Shown here in pieces: positions 51,511-60,121 of a stretch of 64,000 bases of DNA (position 1 is its first letter; every line of letters starts with the position of its first letter). The position numbers were made by a program, and so were the translations under genes. A model generated the notes under the pieces. It worked only from the letters and a program-made list of their open reading frames with translations. It had not been told where the DNA came from and did no database searches. The DNA is taken from assembly GCA_963666505.2 (NCBI GenBank), contig CAXXXL010000003.1:1054001-1118000 (forward strand), given 5' to 3'. This DNA comes from JABGQS01 sp963666505 (GTDB taxonomy: Bacteria > Bacillota > Clostridia > Christensenellales > SZUA-584).

Positions 51511-53040
51511 ATGGCATATCTGATAACATTTGATATGGGCACAACTTCGCTGAAAGCATGCCTTTTTGATGAGGGACTTAACATTGTTGAAAGCACAGGT
51601 AAGGAATATCAGCTCAGCACTCCGGCTAACGACATAGTTGAACTTGACGCAGATATTTACTGGGACGTTGTGAAGCAGTCGATAAGCGAGCTGCTTGAAA
51701 ATAGCGGTATAGACGCCGGGCAGGTCATCTCGGTTACCTGCACTACGCAGGGCGAAACGTTGATACCTATTGATGAAGAAGGCAATGTGCTTGCTCCCGC
51801 TATAGTTTGGATAGACGCCAGAGCACAAAGCCAGTCAGACTTTTTTATTGATAAAATCGGGCACGATGATTTCTTTAAGACCACAGGCATACCTGAGATC
51901 GGACCGGCAAACCCTGTATGCAAGCTCAAGTGGTACAAAGATGAGATGCCGGACGTTTACGAAAAAACTGATAAGTTTCTTCTTTTGGAAGACTATCTGA
52001 TTTTCAAGCTGACAGGCGAGAGGGTTACGAACATACCGCTTATAGCGACAACTGGGTATTACGATATTAACGACAATAAGCTGTATGATGCTGTCTTCGT
52101 AGCTGCACAGCTGGATAAGAATAAGATACCTAAGGTGCTGGCCAGCGGAACACAAGTTGGCAGTTTATCAGAAACTGCTGCTAAGGAGCTGGGGCTTACT
52201 ACAAAAGCGGTAGTCACAACGGCTGGAATAGACCAGACGTGTACGGCTATTGGTGCAGGCAACATAAGGGAAGGTGTGGTTTCTGAAGTGACGGGTACAT
52301 GCCTCGTTGTTGCAGCGACGACCAACAAGCCTGTATACGACATGGATAAAAAGATGACATATCTTAAACATTACGACGATAAATTCCTTATACTGCCTTA
52401 CTGCACCACGGCAGGTATAATCTTTAAGTGGTTCAAAGATACGTTTTGCGGTGAAGAAACAAAAGAGGCAGAAAAGAATGGAATTTCAGTATATGATATG
52501 CTTACACAAATGGCGCAGGGTGTTTCTGCTGGCAGTGACGGACTTCTTCTGATGCCGCATTTTGCGGGTAAGCTTAGTCCGGGCACCAATGTTGATGCAA
52601 CAGGCGTTTTCAGTGGAGTGACGCTTGGCAGCACAAAAGCGCATTTTGTCCGATCAATCTTGGAAGGTGTTGCTTTCATGCTTCGGGAGAATATCGAATT
52701 CATAGAATCTTTCGGTATAAATATAAGCGAAATAAGAAGCGTAGGCGGCGGCTCAAAGAGTGATTTCTGGAGCCAGATAAAAGCCGACGTTACAGGCAAA
52801 AAGATAATTAAGATGAAGCATTCGGAAGCGGCTTCGCTGGGGGCGGCAATACTCGGAGCGGTGTCCTGTGGGTTCTTTGAAAGCGTTGATTCAGCATGTG
52901 AAAAGCTTATTGACGTAAGCGGCAGCTTTGTTCCAGATGGGCAAACGGCAGCCGAATACGATAAATATTATGATATTTTCCTGACGCTCTACGAGAATAT
53001 GCTTCCGGTATATGAAAAGAGCAGGCAGGTGAAAGGCTAG
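51511..53040 (+). CDS. FGGY-family carbohydrate kinase
   Basis: A 509-residue kinase, slightly longer than the one at 47.9 kb and clearly not a recent duplicate. Signatures: AYLITFDMGTTSLKACLFDE, VWIDARAQSQS, GIDQTCTAIGAGN, VTGTCLVVAATTNKP and RSVGGGSKSDFWSQIKADVTG. It resembles xylulokinase/gluconokinase types, but the substrate is unclear. The start ATG 51511 follows AAAGGAT. The stop is 9 bases before a DUF6485 gene. Confidence 0.88.
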   Translation: MAYLITFDMGTTSLKACLFDEGLNIVESTGKEYQLSTPANDIVELDADIYWDVVKQSISELLENSGIDAGQVISVTCTTQGETLIPIDEEGNVLAPAIVWIDARAQSQSDFFIDKIGHDDFFKTTGIPEIGPANPVCKLKWYKDEMPDVYEKTDKFLLLEDYLIFKLTGERVTNIPLIATTGYYDINDNKLYDAVFVAAQLDKNKIPKVLASGTQVGSLSETAAKELGLTTKAVVTTAGIDQTCTAIGAGNIREGVVSEVTGTCLVVAATTNKPVYDMDKKMTYLKHYDDKFLILPYCTTAGIIFKWFKDTFCGEETKEAEKNGISVYDMLTQMAQGVSAGSDGLLLMPHFAGKLSPGTNVDATGVFSGVTLGSTKAHFVRSILEGVAFMLRENIEFIESFGINISEIRSVGGGSKSDFWSQIKADVTGKKIIKMKHSEAASLGAAILGAVSCGFFESVDSACEKLIDVSGSFVPDGQTAAEYDKYYDIFLTLYENMLPVYEKSRQVKG

Positions 53041-53049
53041 GAGGCTAAA

Positions 53050-53238
53050 ATGGCTTGTGGGAGTACGATGGAGTGTACATGCACATATCCCTGTTCAAAG
53101 CACGGGAAGTGCTGCCAGTGCATAGCTTATCACAAACAAAGAGGGGAACTTCCCGGATGTCTTTTTTCTAAAGAAGGAGAGGCAACTTATAATCGCTCTA
53201 TTGAAGCTGCATATGCAGATTTTATGAAGAACAAGTAA
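53050..53238 (+). CDS. DUF6485-type Cys-rich small protein 1
   Basis: A 62-residue protein. Eight cysteines lie in the first 50 residues (CGSTMECTCTYPCSKHGKCCQCI...GCLF), suited to bind zinc or an iron-sulfur cluster. It ends in a helical SIEAAYADFMKNK tail. The family has no known function. ATG 53050 follows AGGAGG. It is paired with a paralog 10 bases downstream. Confidence 0.8.
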   Translation: MACGSTMECTCTYPCSKHGKCCQCIAYHKQRGELPGCLFSKEGEATYNRSIEAAYADFMKNK

Positions 53239-53248
53239 GGAGAGACAA

Positions 53249-53443
53249 ATGTCTTGTAGTAACAATATAAGTTGTCCTTGTGCCGCAACAGACTGCCCAA
53301 GGTTTGGCAAATGCTGTGAATGTATAAAGCACCATAAGTCAAGAGGAAACCTTCCAATATGCTTTTTTTCCGATGGTTACAGGGAAACGGGAAAAACAAA
53401 GACTATTGAAGATTTGTATCATGATTTTATAAAGCATAAATAA
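53249..53443 (+). CDS. DUF6485-type Cys-rich small protein 2
   Basis: A 64-residue paralog of the preceding protein. The shared frame is C-x-C at about 9-11, then CPRFGKCCECIKHHKSRGNLPICFF and a YHDFIKHK tail, with the cysteine spacing kept while other residues differ. That divergence suggests an old duplication with both copies retained. ATG 53249 follows AAGGAGAG. A T-rich hairpin at 53449-53488 follows and probably terminates the unit. Confidence 0.8.
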   Translation: MSCSNNISCPCAATDCPRFGKCCECIKHHKSRGNLPICFFSDGYRETGKTKTIEDLYHDFIKHK

Positions 53444-53448
53444 AGCAA

Positions 53449-53488
53449 AAATTCTTTGCTCTGCTTTTTCTTGCAGGGCTTTTTTTGT
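53449..53488 (+). terminator. Terminator after the DUF6485 pair
   Basis: Several overlapping AGCAAA/TTTGCT and CTGC/GCAG arms are followed by GGCTTTTTTTG. The exact stem is uncertain, but the T-run is clear. Confidence 0.6.
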
Positions 53489-53620
53489 TGTGTTTACAAA
53501 TATTATCATATATAAAACGGGAATTTAATAAAAAAGATATATAATACAATTGACAGTGAAACGAATTTAAAGTAAAATAGAAACGAAAGAAATTCAAAAC
53601 CAAAACATAAGGAGGATACA

Positions 53621-54973
53621 ATGTACGATAAAGATTGGGCAAAGGTTGATATTAACACCCTGCCAAACGTAAAGACAGAGCTTCCTGGTCCTAAATCCAA
53701 GGAATATCATGCAAGGGCTTCAAAGATAATGAAAGGCTATTCAGGACAGGTTAAGCTGTTTCCGGTAGTTTTTGAGTCGGGTCATGGGTGTACTATGAAA
53801 GATATCGATGGCAACGAATATATCGATTTTTCATCTGGTATCTATGTAACTAACTATGGCCATTGTCATCCAAAAGTAAGTGAATCTGTTGCAAAATATG
53901 CAAACCAGCTTATGAACTGTCATGACTTCACAACAGAGATCAAGATGAAGCTGCTTGAAAAGCTGGCTGATACAACTATGGGCGATTTAAACGCTATTCA
54001 GCTATACGATTCCGGCACAACAGCTGTTGAAGCAGGCCTTCGTGCTGCTCGTGCTGCCACAGGAAAACAGGAGTTCATCTCTTTCTGGAGAGATTTCCAC
54101 GGTAAAACAATGGGTAGTGTTAGCCTCGCTGTTTCCAACCCATCGCAGGGCTTGAGAGCACCGGGCTTCTTCCTGGCTCCAAGACCAGATCCATACAGAC
54201 CGCAAATGCCGGTTAAGAACCCGAACAGCGGTAAAGAATATATAGACTTCTTAGAAAACATGTATAAGAACCAAACAACGCAGCAGGTTGCAGCAGTTGT
54301 TCTTGAGCCGATCCAAGGCTGGGGCGGAACTGTTATTCCTCCGGACGATTTTATTCCGCTGCTATCAGAATGGTGTAAAGAAAAAGGTATATTGCTTTTT
54401 GCTGACGAAGTTCTCACATGTATGGGCAGAACAGGTAAAACATTTGCTATGGAGCATTACGGTGTTACACCGGATATCATGACTCTTGGTAAAGGCTTTG
54501 GTAATGGCTTCCCTGTTACAGCAATGTGCCTGAGCGAAAAATACAGTGATGCGCTCGAGAAGATTTCTGCATCATCAAGCTATGGCGGCAACCCAATGGC
54601 ATGTGCTGCAGCGCTTGCAAGCCTAGAGATCATGGAAGAAGAGAACATCAACGAACACGTTCAGCATCTTGAAGGCTTGTTCTTAAAGAAGATGGAACAG
54701 ATGAAAGCCGAGCATCCGATAATCGGAGATGTTCGTGGTAAAGGCTGCCTGCTTGGAATAGAGCTGGTAAAAGATAAAGAATCTAAAGAGCCTCTCGACA
54801 TAGCAGGCAAGATGGTATACCAGAAAGCATTCCAGAAGGGTCTTGCTTGGATACCGGCCGGCCATATCTTAAGGATGTCACCTCCGTTAATAATGGAAGA
54901 CGATATGGCTATGAAGGGTATGGATATCATAGACGAAGCTATTTATGAGACCGAGAAAGAGCTCGGATATTAA
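53621..54973 (+). CDS. Class III PLP-dependent aminotransferase
   Basis: A 450-residue aminotransferase of the GABA/ornithine/diaminobutyrate class. The PLP lysine is Lys291 in TLGKGFGNGFPVTAM; the cofactor Asp lies in LLFADEVLTCMGRTGK; DSGTTAVEAGLRAAR is the phosphate loop. The amino donor and acceptor are unknown. ATG 53621 follows AAGGAGG. It uses more GGT/GCT-type codons than neighbours, which may mean high expression. It has its own terminator. Confidence 0.9.
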   Translation: MYDKDWAKVDINTLPNVKTELPGPKSKEYHARASKIMKGYSGQVKLFPVVFESGHGCTMKDIDGNEYIDFSSGIYVTNYGHCHPKVSESVAKYANQLMNCHDFTTEIKMKLLEKLADTTMGDLNAIQLYDSGTTAVEAGLRAARAATGKQEFISFWRDFHGKTMGSVSLAVSNPSQGLRAPGFFLAPRPDPYRPQMPVKNPNSGKEYIDFLENMYKNQTTQQVAAVVLEPIQGWGGTVIPPDDFIPLLSEWCKEKGILLFADEVLTCMGRTGKTFAMEHYGVTPDIMTLGKGFGNGFPVTAMCLSEKYSDALEKISASSSYGGNPMACAAALASLEIMEEENINEHVQHLEGLFLKKMEQMKAEHPIIGDVRGKGCLLGIELVKDKESKEPLDIAGKMVYQKAFQKGLAWIPAGHILRMSPPLIMEDDMAMKGMDIIDEAIYETEKELGY

Positions 54974-54981
54974 AAAACATT

Positions 54982-55012
54982 CTTCCGGCAGGGCGCAATG
55001 CCTTGCCGGAAG
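54982..55012 (+). terminator. Hairpin after the aminotransferase gene
   Basis: A 13-bp stem with one G-U pair (CTTCCGGCAGGGC/GCCTTGCCGGAAG, 54982-55012), 5-base loop, then AT-rich TAATAATTTTG. It may terminate partly. Confidence 0.72.
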
Positions 55013-55056
55013 CCTAATAATTTTGTTTTCTATAGAGGATTAAGGAGAGATTTGAA

Positions 55057-56193
55057 ATGAAAGAGATTGGCGTAGGCATCATCGGCTACGGTTTCATGGG
55101 TAAAATGCACACATATGGCTATAAGACCATACCGCTGTATTATTCTAACTTACCGTATACGATAAAGCTTAAAGGCATTTGTGACACAGTACCGGGAGTT
55201 GCGGAAACCGCTAAAGAGCAGCAGGGTTTCGAGTTTGCAACTATGGAGCCAGATGATATCATAAACAACGACGAGATAGACGTAGTGAGCGTATGTACGC
55301 CCAACGTCTTCCATAAAGACTTGGTTATAAAGGCTCTTAGGGCTGGCAAACACGTTTATTGTGACAAGCCGCTCACTGCAAACAGCGAAGAGAGCGCAGA
55401 AGTTCTGGAAGTGCTTAAAGAGACAAAAGGCCAGACAACACAGATGGCGCTGCAGATGAGGTTCTATCCTGCAACCATGCTTGCAAAGAAGTTGATAGAT
55501 GAAGGCAAGATAGGCAAAACTTATTTGTTCAGGACGAGCTATTTGCATTCGAGTGGAACCAACCCGATGAAAGCGCTCAGCTGGAAACAGGATAAAAAGT
55601 TCGGCGGCGGCGGAGTTCTGCTGGACCTTGGCTCGCATGCGTTCGATGTAATGTTCAGCCTGCTAGGTGAGTACGACAGCGCTTATACTATGCTCGACAT
55701 AGCATACGACCAGAGACCGAACAAAGACGGAGATATGGTAAAGGTTGAAGGCGAAGATACCAGCATCACGATGCTCAAGATGAAGAACGGTGCTAAAGGT
55801 GTTGTAGAAGCAAGTAAAGTTGCAAGCGGTTGTGACGACGAGCTTCGTTTCGAGATCCACGGAGAAAAAGGCGCTCTTAGGTTCAACAGCATGGATCCGG
55901 GATACCTTGAGTTCTACGATAACACCATCAAAGAAGGCCCTTACGGTGGCAACAAAGGCTTCACACGCATCGATACTATGAGCAAATTTGAGAAGCCGGG
56001 CGGAGCGTTCCCGAACCCTAAGTTTACTCTTGGGTTCACACGTCCGCACGCTCATTCGCTGTTCAACTTCATCAATAACGCATATGAAGGCAAACAGTCC
56101 ACACCGTCCTTTGCAGAGGGCGCATATATACAGCACGTTATGGAGAAATGCTATGAATCTGCAGAGAAGGACGAATGGGTAAAGATAGACTAA
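55057..56193 (+). CDS. Gfo/Idh/MocA family oxidoreductase
   Basis: A 378-residue NAD(P)-dependent sugar or inositol dehydrogenase. The Rossmann motif is GIIGYGFMGKMH. The EKP-type motif reads CDKPLT (about residue 103), and a catalytic His lies in LLDLGSHAFDVM. The substrate is unknown; these enzymes oxidise cyclitols, sugars or amino sugars. ATG 55057 follows AAGGAGAG. It may act with the aminotransferase on either side of a keto sugar. Confidence 0.9.
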   Translation: MKEIGVGIIGYGFMGKMHTYGYKTIPLYYSNLPYTIKLKGICDTVPGVAETAKEQQGFEFATMEPDDIINNDEIDVVSVCTPNVFHKDLVIKALRAGKHVYCDKPLTANSEESAEVLEVLKETKGQTTQMALQMRFYPATMLAKKLIDEGKIGKTYLFRTSYLHSSGTNPMKALSWKQDKKFGGGGVLLDLGSHAFDVMFSLLGEYDSAYTMLDIAYDQRPNKDGDMVKVEGEDTSITMLKMKNGAKGVVEASKVASGCDDELRFEIHGEKGALRFNSMDPGYLEFYDNTIKEGPYGGNKGFTRIDTMSKFEKPGGAFPNPKFTLGFTRPHAHSLFNFINNAYEGKQSTPSFAEGAYIQHVMEKCYESAEKDEWVKID

Positions 56194-56212
56194 TAAGGGT
56201 AAGGTAGATAAA

Positions 56213-56998
56213 ATGAGTGAAGCTCATATCGAAGAGATCGGAATAGACGATAGAAGACAAAGTATACTGGAGATGCTCAAAAAGAAGGGCAAGGTAAAGG
56301 TTACAGACCTTTCTCGTACTTTTGGTATATCCGAAGTTACGATAAGGAACGATTTGAGCGAGCTTGAAGCCGAAGGAATGCTTACTCGTGTTCACGGCGG
56401 CGCTGTGGGCACGAGGAAAGCTTACTGCAATATGTCTCTTAACGACAGGATGAACGTCAACAGGGAAGAGAAGATGCAGATAGCTAAAGCCGTAAGGAGT
56501 ATGATAAGCGACGGCGATACGCTTATGCTCGACTCTGGTACGACGACATATTTTGTTGCAACGGAGATAACCGACGTTAAGAACTTAACTGTTGTTACCA
56601 ATTCGCTGCAGGCGGCTGAAGAGCTCAGCTATCACAGCAACATAAACGTGATACTTCTTGGCGGAAGCCTCGACCCCCGCTATCACTTTACGTATGGTGA
56701 CGACGCACTGTGTCAGCTCAAAAAATATAAAGCGGACAAGATGATCACAGCTGTTGATGGAGTAAGCGTGCAGAGTGGGCTTACTACCTATCACTATCTG
56801 GAAGCGGAAGTCAGCCGTCAGATGGTCAGCAGGGCAAACCAGATAATAGTTGTTTCGGACTACACCAAGATAGCAAGAGAAGGGTTTGCCCATATCGATG
56901 AGATTACGAGTATAGACACACTGGTCACGAACAAAAAGGCAGACAAAGAAGAACTTAAAGCGATAGCCAAGATGGGTATCGAAGTTATAAAAGTATAA
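56213..56998 (+). CDS. DeoR/GlpR family transcriptional regulator
   Basis: A 261-residue sugar-responsive repressor. The N-terminal HTH is RRQSILEMLKKKGKVKVTDLSRTFGISEVTIRNDLSELEAEGMLTRVHGGA. The C-terminal DeoRC domain has the sugar-phosphate loop LDSGTTTYFVA and GGSLDPRYHFTYGDDA. It lies 19 bases after the dehydrogenase gene, probably co-transcribed, and is the second regulator of the catabolic region after the GntR protein. Confidence 0.9.
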   Translation: MSEAHIEEIGIDDRRQSILEMLKKKGKVKVTDLSRTFGISEVTIRNDLSELEAEGMLTRVHGGAVGTRKAYCNMSLNDRMNVNREEKMQIAKAVRSMISDGDTLMLDSGTTTYFVATEITDVKNLTVVTNSLQAAEELSYHSNINVILLGGSLDPRYHFTYGDDALCQLKKYKADKMITAVDGVSVQSGLTTYHYLEAEVSRQMVSRANQIIVVSDYTKIAREGFAHIDEITSIDTLVTNKKADKEELKAIAKMGIEVIKV

Positions 56999-57027
56999 GA
57001 GTAGTAGCTTTTCATATATTTTCACTC

Positions 57028-57055
57028 GCTGTCATAGAGATATGGCAGCTTTTTC
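57028..57055 (+). terminator. Intrinsic terminator after the DeoR gene
   Basis: An 8-bp stem with one G-U pair (GCTGTCAT/ATGGCAGC, 57028-57049), 6-base loop, then TTTTTCTTTTT. Confidence 0.85.
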
Positions 57056-57160
57056 TTTTTAACTAAAAGAGCAGTCAGCAGGAAAAGCTGGGTTTCTTGA
57101 CAAAAAAGTTCAAAATGTTAGAGTATTAATATAATACTATGAAAGCAGCGGATAGTAAAA

Positions 57161-58039
57161 ATGGCACATACACACGGGAATGAAAAACAAAAGAATATTA
57201 AGGTTGCTTTCTTTTTAAACCTGACTTTCACGGTGCTTGAAGTTGCAGGCGGGATATGGACGAACAGCCTTGCAGTGCTTTCGGACGCTCTACACGACCT
57301 TGGCGATTCTGTTTCTCTGGGGCTTGCGTGGTATCTGGAAAGGCTTTCGGAAAAGGGCCCGGACAAAAAGTTTTCTTTCGGATATGCACGGTTTTCTTTG
57401 CTGGGCGCATTAATAAACAGCCTTATACTTGTGGCTGGTTCGGTATTAATACTCACAAAGTCAGTGCCGAGGATAATAAATCCGCAGCCTGTCAATTCTG
57501 AAGGTATACTTATTTTTGCTGTCGTAGGTATCGTTGTCAACTCAATAGCCGTGATAAGGCTTCGCAGAGGCTCTTCGCTGAACGAGAAAGTCGTTTCCTG
57601 GCACCTTCTGGAGGACGTGCTTGGGTGGGCTGTGCTTCTCATAGGCGCTCTGGTTATGATGTTTACAGACCTTCCGGTGCTGGATCCAATATTATCAGTT
57701 CTCATAACTTTATTTGTATTATTTAACGTTGTGAAGAACCTATGGAAGATATGGAAAGTTTTCTTGCAGGGCGTTCCTGAAGGCATATCGATAGGCGAAG
57801 TAGAAAAGGAAATAAAGCAGGCAACGGGTGCTCTAAAAGTGTATCATACCCACATCTGGTCGATGGATGGAGAAAAGAATCTGCTTAGCATACACGTAGT
57901 TGTATGCGATGATATAGACAGAAGCGAAATTATAAAGATGAAGAAGAAAGTTAGACAGACAGCACAGAGCATGGGCATGGAGCATGTAACTGTAGAAGTA
58001 GACTTTGAAAGCGAAGCAAACACAGGTGATTGCTTCTAA
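57161..58039 (+). CDS. Cation diffusion facilitator metal exporter
   Basis: A 292-residue CDF transporter with 6 membrane helices and a C-terminal cytoplasmic domain. The zinc-site residues are in HDLGDS (helix II) and HLLEDV (helix V), and the first residues carry a His-containing MAHTHG segment. It probably exports zinc, cobalt or cadmium in exchange for protons. The C-terminal HTHIWSMDG is typical of CzcD/ZitB. It has no adjacent regulator. Confidence 0.9.
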   Translation: MAHTHGNEKQKNIKVAFFLNLTFTVLEVAGGIWTNSLAVLSDALHDLGDSVSLGLAWYLERLSEKGPDKKFSFGYARFSLLGALINSLILVAGSVLILTKSVPRIINPQPVNSEGILIFAVVGIVVNSIAVIRLRRGSSLNEKVVSWHLLEDVLGWAVLLIGALVMMFTDLPVLDPILSVLITLFVLFNVVKNLWKIWKVFLQGVPEGISIGEVEKEIKQATGALKVYHTHIWSMDGEKNLLSIHVVVCDDIDRSEIIKMKKKVRQTAQSMGMEHVTVEVDFESEANTGDCF

Positions 58040-58111
58040 ACCGTATAAAAGATTAATATCAAACATACAGGCATATTGCCCGCTTTTTACAATTTGTTAA
58101 AATTCACAGCC

Positions 58112-58139
58112 TTGACAAAAATGAAGAAGATGGTAAAGT
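58112..58139 (+). promoter_or_regulatory. Sigma-A promoter of htpG
   Basis: TTGACA (58112-58117), 16 bases, and the extended -10 TGGTAAAGT, with TAAAGT at 58134-58139. Transcription should start just before the CIRCE element. Confidence 0.65.
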
Positions 58140-58146
58140 ATATATG

Positions 58147-58173
58147 TTAGCACTCTTGGCTAAAGAGTGCTAA
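58147..58173 (+). promoter_or_regulatory. CIRCE operator (HrcA binding site)
   Basis: TTAGCACTC-N9-GAGTGCTAA at 58147-58173 is the perfect CIRCE consensus. HrcA represses groEL and dnaK operons from it in Bacillota. Here it lies between the htpG promoter and the htpG gene. Confidence 0.95.
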
Positions 58174-58202
58174 AATCAACGATTCAGGGAGATGACTTTT
58201 TT

Positions 58203-60071
58203 ATGGGCAAAAGGAAATTCAAGGCGGAATCACAAAGACTGCTGGAGCTAATGATAAACTCTATTTATACGCACAAAGAGATATTTTTACGTGAGCTTAT
58301 CTCGAACGCCAGTGACGCAATAGACAAAATATACTACAAAGCGCTTAGTGATGAAAACATTTCGTTCAACAAAGAAGACTATTATATAAGCATAGATGCG
58401 GATAAAGACACAAGAACTCTCACGGTCAGCGATACAGGTATAGGTATGACGGCTGACGAGCTTGAAAAGAATCTTGGCGTAATCGCAAAAAGCGGTACGC
58501 TGGATTTTAAAAAAGACTTGAAAACACAGGATGGTATCGATATAATCGGCCAGTTCGGTGTGGGTTTCTATTCTGCATTCATGGTTGCCGACAAAGTCAG
58601 CGTACAGTCAAAGGCTCTCCACAGCGACGAAGCTTTTGAGTGGGTGTCAAAAGGAGCAGACGGATATACTGTTGGTCCGAGTGAAAAGAAGGATGTCGGC
58701 ACTACGATAACACTGCATATAAAAGAAAATACAGATGACGAAAATTATGACGATTATCTGGATACAAACAGACTTGAGTCGATAGTAAAAAAATACAGCG
58801 ATTTCATACGCTATCCTATAAAGATGGAAGTAACAAAGAGCTGCAAAAAAAAGGACAGCGAAGAATATGAAAGCTATAAAGAGGTAGAAACGCTAAACAG
58901 CATGGTGCCGATATGGCGCAAAAACAAAAGCGAACTAACAGACGAAGACTACGAGAGTTTTTACAGCGAAAAGCACTATGGCTTCGACAAACCGTTGCGG
59001 CACATACACACAAAAGCAGAAGGTGCTGTACGCTACAACGCAATACTCTATATCCCGGGCAGCCTGCCGTTCGATTTTTATACTAAAGAATATCAGCGGG
59101 GGCTAGAGCTATATTCCTCCGGCGTGATGATAATGAAAAAATGCGAAGATCTACTTCCGGAATACTTCGGCTTTGTTCAGGGTATGGTAGACTCCGAAGA
59201 TCTTTCGCTCAATATATCAAGAGAGCTGCTTCAGCACAACAAACAGCTTAAACTGATAGCGAAGAATATTAAAAACAAGATAAAATCAGAACTGCTTGAT
59301 ATGCTCGAAAAGGACAGGGAGACCTATGAGAAGTTCTTCGAGACCTTCGGGCGCCAGCTTAAATACGGCATATACTCAGGCTACGGCATGAACAAAGACG
59401 AGCTTCAGGATTTGATACTATTCTATTCTTCGTCAGAGGAAAAGATGGTAACGCTGGCTGAATATAAAGAGCGTATGAAGGAAGAACAGAAGTATATATA
59501 CTACGCAGCAGGTGAGTCGAACGAGAGGATAGCAGCGCTGCCTCAGACAGAGCTGGTTGCCGATAAAGGATATGAGATTCTTTATTTCACCGACGACGTG
59601 GACGAGTTTGCCATCCGCATGATGAGGGAATATGAAGGCAGCGAGTTCAAATCCGTTTCGGGAAGCGACCTTGGTTTCGAGGAAGATGCAAAGAACGAAA
59701 AAGAGGATAAAGAAAACGAGGAGCTTTTTGAAGAAATGAAGAAGCTGCTCGGTGATAAGGTTTCGAAAGTGAAGGCTTCAAAGCGTCTCAAGAACCATCC
59801 CGTATGCCTGGCTAGCGAAGGGGAGCTTTCGATAGAGATGGAAAAAGTGCTTGCGAGCATGCCGGACAATCCGGGCATGAAAGCAGACAAAGTGTTGGAG
59901 ATCAACCCGAACCATGAAGTGTTCGAAGTGCTAAAATCAGCGCTTGATAAAGACAAAGATAAGTTGAAATTGTATACACAGCTGCTCTATAATCAAGCTC
60001 TTCTAATAGAAGGACTTAGCATTGAAGACCCTGTTTCGTTCACAAACGATATGCTAAAGCTGATGAAATAA
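58203..60071 (+). CDS. htpG: Chaperone HtpG (Hsp90)
   Basis: A 622-residue Hsp90. N-terminal ATP-binding motifs are ELISNASDAIDKI, DTGIGMT, GTLDF and GQFGVGFYSAFMVAD. The middle domain and the C-terminal dimerisation domain follow, with an acidic Glu/Lys-rich stretch at about residues 500-520. ATG 58203 gives the usual start; upstream codons lie in the CIRCE region. It is transcribed alone under CIRCE control, so it belongs to the HrcA heat-shock set, unlike htpG of Bacillus subtilis. Confidence 0.96.
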   Translation: MGKRKFKAESQRLLELMINSIYTHKEIFLRELISNASDAIDKIYYKALSDENISFNKEDYYISIDADKDTRTLTVSDTGIGMTADELEKNLGVIAKSGTLDFKKDLKTQDGIDIIGQFGVGFYSAFMVADKVSVQSKALHSDEAFEWVSKGADGYTVGPSEKKDVGTTITLHIKENTDDENYDDYLDTNRLESIVKKYSDFIRYPIKMEVTKSCKKKDSEEYESYKEVETLNSMVPIWRKNKSELTDEDYESFYSEKHYGFDKPLRHIHTKAEGAVRYNAILYIPGSLPFDFYTKEYQRGLELYSSGVMIMKKCEDLLPEYFGFVQGMVDSEDLSLNISRELLQHNKQLKLIAKNIKNKIKSELLDMLEKDRETYEKFFETFGRQLKYGIYSGYGMNKDELQDLILFYSSSEEKMVTLAEYKERMKEEQKYIYYAAGESNERIAALPQTELVADKGYEILYFTDDVDEFAIRMMREYEGSEFKSVSGSDLGFEEDAKNEKEDKENEELFEEMKKLLGDKVSKVKASKRLKNHPVCLASEGELSIEMEKVLASMPDNPGMKADKVLEINPNHEVFEVLKSALDKDKDKLKLYTQLLYNQALLIEGLSIEDPVSFTNDMLKLMK

Positions 60072-60087
60072 GAAGCTTTTATCTATG

Positions 60088-60121
60088 AGAAGCAATCGAT
60101 ATTGGTTGCTTCTTTTATTTT
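60088..60121. terminator. Bidirectional terminator after htpG
   Basis: AGAAGCAA/TTGCTTCT (60088-60113), 10-base loop, with T-rich sequence after it on the plus strand. The SDR gene converges. Confidence 0.78.
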
